From contig JAAZYT010000137.1 in NCBI GenBank assembly GCA_014239505.1, positions 1-11,842 on the forward strand: a stretch of 11,842 nucleotides of DNA. The letters are read 5' to 3'. The notes beneath the pieces are model-generated. The model was not told where the DNA came from, searched no databases, and saw only the letters and a list, made by a program, of their open reading frames with translations. Position 1 is the first letter of the stretch. Each line of letters starts with the position of its first letter. The stretch is from Fidelibacterota bacterium (GTDB lineage Bacteria; Fidelibacterota; Marinisomatia; Marinisomatales; TCS55). Of this stretch, positions 1-6,328 are shown piece after piece. A program made the position numbers and the translations under genes.

Positions 1-1335
1 AGACCCAGCTGTTGCAAGCCCGGGATTACCATTAGAATTAACACACCCTTTTGCTTCCCATGCAACAAAAGAAGGTGAATTTTTTAACAAAAGAGTTCCA
101 GGAAAATCTTTTATGAAAAGATTGATATTTTTTGGTAAATCATCCATTAATATTTTGCTATCAATACCAGTTATTTTACTGAACTCCCCAAGGTGAGGTG
201 TGATAACAAACTTTGAATGTATTTCGTTAAATAATTCAATATTATTATAAAAGGGTTGAAAACCATCTGCATCTATTACGATTGGCTTGTTTATGTTTTT
301 AACTAGCTTTAAAACTAATTTTGCTGTCTCTGAGTCAGAACCTAATCCTGGTCCAATAATTATTACATCAGACCATTCAACATGATTCATAATCGTATCA
401 TAATTTTCTTCTAAGAAAAAACCATTACCAGAATCTTCACATGGTATTGTCATACCTTCAGTAATTTTTTTTTCATAGATAGCATTCAACGAACTTGGTG
501 CAAAGGTTTTTGTAATGCCAGCTCCGCTCCTTAAAGCACTCATGGTTGAAAGAAATGCCGCACCTGTCATGCCAATGGAACCTGCCAATATCAAAACTTT
601 CCCTTGTTTGTATTTATGGGTTGTTTTTTCTACGTTTTGAATCATTGAATTTATTTGATCATCGGATAAAAGATTCCATTCCATCGGGCTTCTACTTTTG
701 TAAGTTTTTGGCAAACCAATATCAACACAACGAATGAGTCCACAATGACTTTTTCCTGGCTCTAACATCATGCCAATTTTTGCTGAGTCCATAGTAATCG
801 TTTGATCTGCTTTAACTGCATTACTTGAACACATTCCTGTATTTGCATTCAAACCAGAAGGAATATCTACTGATATAGTCGCACTACATTCATTTAACCA
901 TTTTGTCCATGGAACAAATTCTTTATATAATTCTCCAGAAAAACCAGTCCCAATAATAGCATCAATCATTAGATCAAAATTAGGTAAAAGTTGAGGAAGT
1001 TCTTTTTCATAAAATATAGCTACACCCTTTTTTGAACAAATATCATGAAAATAAAGACTGTCGTTTGAAAGATTTTTACTTGAGCTTAAGCAATAAATAG
1101 ATACCTTAAATCCTTCGTCTATTAAAATTGAAGCAGCTGCAAACCCGTCCCCACCATTATTACCTTTGCCACAAACAATTCCAATATTAGGATTGTGCAC
1201 AGTTATCAATTCAGATTGAACAATTGACGCTATATTTTTTCCCGCATTTTCCATTAGGGTAGTACCTAATATTTTATTTTTATCTATAGCTATTAGGTCT
1301 AATTCTCGAGCTTGTTCTCTTGTAATAAGTTGCAT
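1..1335 (-). CDS. nnr: Bifunctional NAD(P)H-hydrate epimerase / ADP-dependent NAD(P)H-hydrate dehydratase (YjeF/Nnr), C-terminus cut by window edge
   Basis: This enzyme repairs hydrated NADH and NADPH: the N-terminal domain interconverts the R and S epimers and the C-terminal ribokinase-like domain dehydrates the S form using ADP. I translated 445 codons from the ATG at 1335 with no internal stop. The epimerase domain shows GKGNNGGDG (residues 56-64), the IDAIIGTG segment around Asp125, and SVDIPSGLNANTG (155-167). The dehydratase domain begins near His240 and shows LILAGS (248-253), GPGLG (328-332), DAD (355-357) and TPHLGEF (379-385). The window ends in NGNPGLATAGS, immediately before the conserved GDVL motif that carries the catalytic Asp. 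About 50-60 residues therefore lie outside. The ATG directly follows the acpS stop codon with no gap, so the two are translationally coupled, and an acpS-nnr pair is common in bacteria. No frame damage is visible. Confidence 0.95.
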   Translation of the reverse strand, partial: MQLITREQARELDLIAIDKNKILGTTLMENAGKNIASIVQSELITVHNPNIGIVCGKGNNGGDGFAAASILIDEGFKVSIYCLSSSKNLSNDSLYFHDICSKKGVAIFYEKELPQLLPNFDLMIDAIIGTGFSGELYKEFVPWTKWLNECSATISVDIPSGLNANTGMCSSNAVKADQTITMDSAKIGMMLEPGKSHCGLIRCVDIGLPKTYKSRSPMEWNLLSDDQINSMIQNVEKTTHKYKQGKVLILAGSIGMTGAAFLSTMSALRSGAGITKTFAPSSLNAIYEKKITEGMTIPCEDSGNGFFLEENYDTIMNHVEWSDVIIIGPGLGSDSETAKLVLKLVKNINKPIVIDADGFQPFYNNIELFNEIHSKFVITPHLGEFSKITGIDSKILMDDLPKNINLFIKDFPGTLLLKNSPSFVAWEAKGCVNSNGNPGLATAGS

Positions 1336-1683
1336 CTATAAAAAAAACATAGCTATTGCAATTGCGAAATCATTTTCATGTGCTATGCTAACTTTTATTT
1401 CTTTATAATCTAAAATATCAATAAATGAAACTATAGGTATTCCATTTGATTCAGGCAAAATTTCAATTTTACTAAATGCAATTTCTTTATTATATCCAGA
1501 ACTGTAGATACACTTCTTAATTGCTTCTTTAGCAGCAAAACGACCTGCAAAGTGTATGGAAGGATTTGATTTCCCATCACAATAAGCGATTTCCTTATTA
1601 GTGAATATTTTTTCCTTAAAACGATCACCATTTTTCTCAAGCATTTGGTAAATACGTTGAACAGAAACAATATCCGTTCCAAT
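1336..1683 (-). CDS. acpS: Holo-[acyl-carrier-protein] synthase AcpS; start codon missing or non-AUG
   Basis: AcpS transfers 4'-phosphopantetheine from CoA to the serine of acyl carrier protein in fatty acid synthesis. The core FAGRFAAKEA motif, carrying the Mg-binding Glu, and the terminal VSIAHENDFAIA strand are clear. The first in-frame ATG (1644) would give only 102 residues and would lose the essential GTDIVSV motif. That motif is encoded just upstream in the same frame, so the gene must start earlier. No ATG, GTG or TTG lies between it and the in-frame stop at 1702-1704. I set the start at the rare initiator ATT (1683), giving 115 residues; ACG at 1698 is another option. A single extra G between 1692 and 1693 would instead create an ATG giving 119 residues, with Asp8 and Glu57 spaced 49 apart exactly as Asp9/Glu58 of E. 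coli AcpS. It would also produce an ATGA overlap with the upstream HAD stop. Identity is secure; the start is not. Confidence 0.85.
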   Translation of the reverse strand: MGTDIVSVQRIYQMLEKNGDRFKEKIFTNKEIAYCDGKSNPSIHFAGRFAAKEAIKKCIYSSGYNKEIAFSKIEILPESNGIPIVSFIDILDYKEIKVSIAHENDFAIAIAMFFL

Positions 1684-1690
1684 AGTTGGA

Positions 1691-2374
1691 TTATTCGTTG
1701 TTCAAATCCTTTATAATATTAACAACTTCATATATATCATTTACGTCCCAATCTGCACCAGAATCTATTGTGCCAAAAGTATCGCCATAGCGAGCAAAAA
1801 CTGTCTTCATACCTATTTGACTTGCTCCAACAACATCTCTGTCAGGCCAATCTCCTATCATTAAAGCCTCACTAGAATTAACTTGTAAAATATTAAGTGC
1901 CATTTCAAAAGGTTTAGGAGATGGTTTACGCGCGCCAGAGTCATCATAAGTCAGAACAGGATCAAATACATGGTGTAGATTTAAGTAATATAATCGCATC
2001 CAGGCTTCTCTACTAGGCGCATCAGAAACAACAGCTAGCTTAATTCCCATTTTAATTAATTCAATTAAGGTTTTATTAACATTTGGATAAACTACTAAAG
2101 TTGCTTCTCTTGCGCGTCTATAAGAAACAATCCCAGCTGCTAAAATTTTATTGCTTACCTTACCAAAGTTTTGCATTAAAAAATCATCAAAAACTTGCTG
2201 ATTTTCCCATCCATTGGTTTCATATAATTCAAAAATATTTTTATAAGCTTGGTCTTCATCTATATTTAGACCTGCTTCATTCATAGCAGTTATTGCAGCT
2301 TTAACCGCAAACTGCTTCATCTTCATAAAATCAAGTAGTGTATTATCGAGATCAAATATGATCGCTTTAATCAT
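1691..2374 (-). CDS. HAD superfamily (subfamily IA) hydrolase, probable small-molecule phosphatase
   Basis: The 227-residue protein carries all four haloacid-dehalogenase motifs. Motif I is DLDNTLLD with nucleophile Asp8 and acid/base Asp10; motif II is the Ser in VVSDAP; motif III is the Lys in RKPSPKPF; motif IV is GDWPDRDVVGA, which coordinates Mg. The helical insert between motif I and motif II is the C1 cap of subfamily IA (phosphoglycolate phosphatase / PpaX-like), a group of cytoplasmic phosphomonoesterases. The substrate cannot be read from the sequence. The ATG at 2374 lies 19 bases after the TPR gene stop and lacks a strong Shine-Dalgarno, so expression probably relies on coupling within the operon. 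The stop TAA at 1691-1693 lies inside or next to the start region of acpS. Confidence 0.88.
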   Translation of the reverse strand: MIKAIIFDLDNTLLDFMKMKQFAVKAAITAMNEAGLNIDEDQAYKNIFELYETNGWENQQVFDDFLMQNFGKVSNKILAAGIVSYRRAREATLVVYPNVNKTLIELIKMGIKLAVVSDAPSREAWMRLYYLNLHHVFDPVLTYDDSGARKPSPKPFEMALNILQVNSSEALMIGDWPDRDVVGASQIGMKTVFARYGDTFGTIDSGADWDVNDIYEVVNIIKDLNNE

Positions 2375-2393
2375 AGTTTAAATTATTTTAGGA

Positions 2394-3701
2394 CTAATTC
2401 TCGTATTTTTGAGGATTTTTAACTTTATCAATTTCATATTCAGCCATTGTTCTCCACGTCCTGTCACCTCTTGCTTTTTCAAAAGCATTAATAGCACCAG
2501 TTTTATTTCCTCTTCCAGAACACCATTCCGCAATACCTAATTCAAACCATGCGCCACCAAATCTATTTTTTATTTCTGTACTGTTTCGAGCTGCATTTTT
2601 TGCTTCTTCACAATTACCAGTTGAGTTATGTGCACTTGCTAATCTAAAAAAACTCATAGCATCTTGTTCATTTAAAGCAACTGCCATCTGTAAAGAAGAT
2701 ACAGCATCTTCCCAATTTTTTTCTTCAACATGGATAATACCTAGATTAGCATATCCTTTAGCATAGTTAGGATTTACTGTTATAGAAGTATTTAATACCT
2801 GCTTAGCTTTTTCATAATTTTTAGCATTTATATAGATATCACCCATCGCACCATAAGCTTTATCATAACCTGGATAAATATCAACTGCTGATTCGAGTGC
2901 ACTAATAGCACCTTGAGTATCATTCATACCATTCTTTGCTAGACCTAAGGCAAAATAACCTTTATAGAATTTGGGGTTAACCTTGAGAGCTTCACCATAA
3001 GATGTTACTGCTAATTCTTTATCGCCCATCTTAGATTGTATTACTCCAATTTGGTAATAAGCTTGGTAGAAAGTGTTATCTACTTTTAAAACCTCATCAT
3101 AAGATGTTAGTGCACCTTCAAGGTCTCCTCGCTTGTATGATTGATTACCTTTGTTAAAGAAATTTTTTGCTACATTTTTAATAGCAGCAGAAGCAGTTTT
3201 ATGTTCAGGGTTTATGGTTAATGTTTTATTAAAATAATCAACTGCTTCAGTAAATTCTTTTTTTCTAAAATGAGTAAGTCCCATATTGAAAACTGATTCA
3301 GGGTAATTTGGAAACTTTTCAAAAGCTACCCTAAAAGATTCAAAAGCATTATCTGCATCTCCATTTTTCATAGAGCGTATGCCTTTACTCATCAATGTAT
3401 TAAGCTCATTCATGGTTTCAAACTCTTCTCTAAAAGCTTTGTTCTCGGGATCAGCTTCAATTGCTTCTTTTAAAGATTCACCTGCTTTTTTCAGATCGCC
3501 TTTGCGCATTGAAACGTGAGCAAGTCCTAAATATGCTGGTGCATAAGTGGGGTCAGCTTGAAGAGCTAAATTAAACTCTTCTTCTGCTTTTGAAACTTTA
3601 CCTGCATCTAAACTGGCTTGTGCAGTTTTAAAAAGTTCATCTGGAGACTGTGCAAAGAGTGCACTCAATAAAAAAGATAGAATTAATACTTTTTTAAACA
3701 T
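2394..3701 (-). CDS. Exported tetratricopeptide-repeat protein
   Basis: The 435-residue protein begins with a signal peptide: a charged FKK, a hydrophobic core to about residue 15, and a likely signal peptidase I site in ALFA-Q near residue 17. There is no lipobox Cys, so the protein is probably periplasmic or outer-membrane associated rather than a lipoprotein. The rest is about eleven 34-residue TPRs, near 20-53, 54-87, 103-133, 134-167, 179-211, 212-245, 246-279, 280-313, 314-347, 348-381 and 382-412. They are recognisable by the G/A-Y-x-x-A and N/D-P punctuation at repeat ends. Two Cys (364 and 394) in the last repeats could form a disulfide. TPR superhelices are protein-protein scaffolds, and the partner is unknown. 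The start is supported by AGGA ten bases upstream of the ATG. The gene follows tRNA-Leu by 31 bases and precedes the HAD gene by 19. Confidence 0.9.
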   Translation of the reverse strand: MFKKVLILSFLLSALFAQSPDELFKTAQASLDAGKVSKAEEEFNLALQADPTYAPAYLGLAHVSMRKGDLKKAGESLKEAIEADPENKAFREEFETMNELNTLMSKGIRSMKNGDADNAFESFRVAFEKFPNYPESVFNMGLTHFRKKEFTEAVDYFNKTLTINPEHKTASAAIKNVAKNFFNKGNQSYKRGDLEGALTSYDEVLKVDNTFYQAYYQIGVIQSKMGDKELAVTSYGEALKVNPKFYKGYFALGLAKNGMNDTQGAISALESAVDIYPGYDKAYGAMGDIYINAKNYEKAKQVLNTSITVNPNYAKGYANLGIIHVEEKNWEDAVSSLQMAVALNEQDAMSFFRLASAHNSTGNCEEAKNAARNSTEIKNRFGGAWFELGIAEWCSGRGNKTGAINAFEKARGDRTWRTMAEYEIDKVKNPQKYEN

Positions 3702-3732
3702 AGTTCTTATTTCCTATTAATTAAATTATTTG

Positions 3733-3816
3733 TGCCGAAGGCCGGACTCGAACCGGCACGAGGTTTCCCCCACAGACCCCTCAAGCCTGCGTGTCTACCA
3801 ATTCCACCACTTCGGC
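3733..3816 (-). tRNA. tRNA-Leu (anticodon GAG)
   Basis: The 84-base gene folds as a class II tRNA. The 7-bp acceptor stem GCCGAAG/CTTCGGC carries discriminator A. The D-arm has GGTGGAATTGGTAGACA, and the anticodon stem CAGGC/GTCTG encloses loop TTGAGGG, giving GAG at positions 34-36. A long variable arm follows, then a T-arm CCGG-TTCGAGT-CCGG. The 3' CCA is not encoded (the DNA continues CAA), so a CCA-adding enzyme is needed. The tRNA sits 11 bases after the secG stop and 31 before the TPR start on the same strand. It is therefore probably excised from an mRNA by RNase P and 3' processing. Confidence 0.95.
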
Positions 3817-3827
3817 CTAAAGGCAAT

Positions 3828-4172
3828 TTATTTATTTTCCTTTTCAGGTAATGTGGTAGAAGGTAGCGAAAGTTGTTCCATTGGTGCTTCAAATACGCCT
3901 TCTTCTTGAGCTTGCTCTATTACAGAGCTGCTACTAGCAGAAGAAGGTCTACCTAAAAGACTGATTAGAAGCGCTAACCCCATAAATGCTATAGCTAAAT
4001 AAGTAGTAATCTTACTTAATGCTGTTGAAGCACTACGCCCTCCAAAAATAGCGTTAGTAGTTTGACCACCAATTGAACCAGCTAAACCACCACCTTGACT
4101 TGCCTGCATTAAAACAACAGCAACAAGCAATACGCTTATAATTGCATGGACTGTAATTAAGAAACCTAACAT
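3828..4172 (-). CDS. secG: SecG, preprotein translocase subunit
   Basis: SecG is the small accessory subunit of the SecYEG channel and aids SecA-driven export across the inner membrane. The 114-residue protein has the family architecture. TM helix 1 spans about residues 4-22. The signature LMQASQGGGLAG (21-32) follows, then FGGRSAST (43-50) in the cytoplasmic loop. TM helix 2 spans about 56-74. A low-complexity Ser/Glu/Pro tail from about 76 to the end is typically variable. The ATG at 4172 is three bases after the tpiA stop, with AGAGG overlapping the end of tpiA as the ribosome site. The order pgk-tpiA-secG is a familiar bacterial cluster, and the tRNA-Leu follows immediately. Confidence 0.96.
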   Translation of the reverse strand: MLGFLITVHAIISVLLVAVVLMQASQGGGLAGSIGGQTTNAIFGGRSASTALSKITTYLAIAFMGLALLISLLGRPSSASSSSVIEQAQEEGVFEAPMEQLSLPSTTLPEKENK

Positions 4173-4175
4173 ATT

Positions 4176-4943
4176 TTACCTCTCAAAATTTTTAACTATA
4201 TCGATTATTTTACAAAAACTATCCACTTTCAAACTTGCACCACCAATCAAAAATCCATTTACACCATCTACTTTTAACAATGATTCTGCATTATTTTCAT
4301 TTACAGAACCACCGTAAAGAACTGGAATTTCTTCACCCTTAGAACCAAAAAGGATTCTAAGATTAGTCTTTATTTTAAGATGTGCATCTTCCACTTGCAA
4401 AACTGACGCAGTTTTACCAGTTCCAATCGCCCAAACAGGTTCATAAGCTACAATAAACTTTTTAGGGTCAATGGAGTCAAGCTTTGCCATGCCTAATTCA
4501 ATTTGCTCTTTAATAATTTTATCTGTAAGTCCTGATTCGCGCTGTTCTAGTGTTTCACCTATACAAAAAATAGGAATTAAATTAGAACTATTAACAGCAA
4601 TAATCTTTTCATTGATAAAATGGTCTGACTCATCAAAAATATGTCGCCGCTCAGAGTGCCCTATAATCACATACTTAACACCAATTGAATCGAGCATATT
4701 AACAGAGATTTCACCAGTAAATGCACCATGACTATCACAGTGAACATTTTGAGCACCAACACTAAATGAAGAATTATCTAATGTGCCAACGATGGAAAAG
4801 AGCGATGTAAAAGGCGGACAGAATATAATCTCTGTAAGTTCATCATCCAATATTCGTTTTTGGATTTTACCAACGAAAGATATACTTTCATCGTTTGATT
4901 TATGCATCTTCCAGTTTCCAGCGATAATAGGTTTAATTATCAT
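4176..4943 (-). CDS. tpiA: Triosephosphate isomerase
   Basis: TpiA interconverts dihydroxyacetone phosphate and glyceraldehyde-3-phosphate in cytoplasmic glycolysis and gluconeogenesis. The 255-residue TIM barrel is complete and matches the usual length of about 250. Active-site residues are visible: Asn10 and Lys12 in AGNWKMH, His96 in VIIGHSERR, catalytic Glu168 in VAYEPVWAIGTG with the loop-6 lid directly after it, and phosphate-binding glycines in VLYGGSV and LIGGASL. The ATG directly follows the pgk stop (TAA then ATG) with GGAG seven bases upstream, so translation is coupled to pgk. Nothing is unusual. Confidence 0.98.
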   Translation of the reverse strand: MIIKPIIAGNWKMHKSNDESISFVGKIQKRILDDELTEIIFCPPFTSLFSIVGTLDNSSFSVGAQNVHCDSHGAFTGEISVNMLDSIGVKYVIIGHSERRHIFDESDHFINEKIIAVNSSNLIPIFCIGETLEQRESGLTDKIIKEQIELGMAKLDSIDPKKFIVAYEPVWAIGTGKTASVLQVEDAHLKIKTNLRILFGSKGEEIPVLYGGSVNENNAESLLKVDGVNGFLIGGASLKVDSFCKIIDIVKNFER

Positions 4944-6125
4944 TTAGATCTCCAAAGCATAAATAGCAGGCATAGTATTTCCAGATAATAAAGAAAGAGC
5001 AGCACCCCCCCCTGTAGAAACATGGCTAAAATTATGCATCATTTCAAATTTTTTAATAGCTGCTGCTGAATCTCCACCACCAACAATAGTTATAGATTCA
5101 TTTTTTGTTGCCATACCAATACTTTCAGCAAGCTTTTCAGTACCATTATGAAAACCGTCTACTTCAAAAACACCCATGGGACCATTCCAAAGTATTGTTC
5201 CAGATGCAGCAATAACATCTGAAAAGTTTTTAATGGTTGAAGGTCCAATATCCAGTCCCATTAAGTCTTCAGGAATTTCATTTGAATTAAAAATTGAACT
5301 GTCTTTATCATTCATTGATTTTGCACAAATTAAATCACTTGGAAAAATTAAATTTGTTTTACCACGAGCATTCGCCATAATTATTTTTGCTTGAGACAAC
5401 ATGGTTTCATCAACAAGCGATGCACCAATATTTTTTCCTTTTGCTTTTAAAAAAGTAAATGCCATTCCACCACCAATTAAAATGTGATCAGCAATTTGAA
5501 TAAAACGGTTAATTAAATCAATTTTTGTATCAATTTTTGCCCCACCAAGTACTAGAGTCAATGGCTTTTTGGGTGCTTTCATAGCTTCATCTAAAAATTC
5601 TAATTCTTTGTCAATTAAAAAGCCCATACCTTTTTGATTAAAGTATTTACTTACACCAAGATTTGAAGCATGAGAGCGATGAGCAGTGCCAAATGCATCA
5701 TTAATAAAAACTTGGCCATGTTTTGCCAAATTAATTGAAAAATTTTGATCATTATTAGTCTCTTCAATATGAAAACGAAGATTTTCAAGAAGATGAACCT
5801 CACCAGAACGAAGTCCTAGAGTAACATCGTGAGCATCTTCAGATATACAATTATCAGAAAATTTAATTGGCATTTCAAGTAAATCAGCAAGTTTTTCACC
5901 TGCTGGCATTAGGCTTAAATTTGAATCAAACTTACCATTAGGCCGACCCATATGAGATATTAAGATTATTTTAGCACCTTCATTTAGACAATGTTTAATT
6001 GTTGGAAGTGCTGAACGAATACGAAAATCATCTGTCACAAGTTCATTCTCAACGGGAACGTTAAAGTCAACTCTAATAAGTACACGCTTATCTTTAAGGT
6101 CAAAGGATTTAAGTGTTTTTAACAA
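4944..6125 (-). CDS. pgk: Phosphoglycerate kinase (TTG start)
   Basis: Pgk makes ATP and 3-phosphoglycerate from 1,3-bisphosphoglycerate in glycolysis. The 393-residue, two-lobed kinase is complete. The N-lobe shows RVDFNVP (18-24), Arg35, SHMGRP (57-62) and ENLRF (114-118). The nucleotide site shows GGAKIDTK (194-201), with WNGPMGVFE (313-321), GGGDSAAA (349-356) and HVSTGGGA (368-375). The start is forced: an in-frame TAA lies immediately upstream of the TTG at 6125 and the conserved region begins a few codons later. Only a weak ribosome site precedes the TTG. A run of eight C (G on the coding strand) at 5005-5012 encodes part of the GGGA loop. Pgk is the first gene of the leftward cluster, so its promoter should lie in 6126-6328. 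Confidence 0.98.
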   Translation of the reverse strand: MLKTLKSFDLKDKRVLIRVDFNVPVENELVTDDFRIRSALPTIKHCLNEGAKIILISHMGRPNGKFDSNLSLMPAGEKLADLLEMPIKFSDNCISEDAHDVTLGLRSGEVHLLENLRFHIEETNNDQNFSINLAKHGQVFINDAFGTAHRSHASNLGVSKYFNQKGMGFLIDKELEFLDEAMKAPKKPLTLVLGGAKIDTKIDLINRFIQIADHILIGGGMAFTFLKAKGKNIGASLVDETMLSQAKIIMANARGKTNLIFPSDLICAKSMNDKDSSIFNSNEIPEDLMGLDIGPSTIKNFSDVIAASGTILWNGPMGVFEVDGFHNGTEKLAESIGMATKNESITIVGGGDSAAAIKKFEMMHNFSHVSTGGGAALSLLSGNTMPAIYALEI

Positions 6126-6328
6126 TTACTTAGTTATTTCTAAAAAGTTTTATAAAAGTAGGTATATAGTTTAATTAGAGAAAATTATATTTAATTATTA
6201 TTCATTTATTTGAGAGTCTAAAGTTACGAAACTAAAATACATAGTTTGAAGTCGTTCTTTAATAAATTTTTAGTAAATAAATTATATACCTATTCTTTAA
6301 TAAGAGTCGGTAATTTGCTTCATTATAT
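6126..6328. promoter_or_regulatory. Divergent intergenic region between pgk cluster and the REC-PPDK_N gene
   Basis: These 203 very AT-rich bases separate two divergent starts and so should contain both promoters. On the minus strand TATAAT occurs as the complement of 6184-6189, about 60 bases from the pgk start, but its -35 partner is poor. On the plus strand I see no convincing -35/-10 pair or Shine-Dalgarno before the ATG at 6329. I see no clear operator palindrome, RNA gene or credible ORF. Promoter function is inferred from position. Confidence 0.45.

Noticed and set aside
546..737. Plus-strand 63-codon ORF
   Set aside because: Antisense to nnr, whose reading frame is continuous and full of conserved motifs.
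1431..1682. Minus-strand TTG-start ORF of 83 codons
   Set aside because: It runs in a shifted frame over acpS; the acpS frame carries the conserved motifs.
3707..3892. Minus-strand 61-codon ORF containing GGIGRHAGLRG-like sequence
   Set aside because: It is the translated shadow of tRNA-Leu, a well-known annotation artefact.
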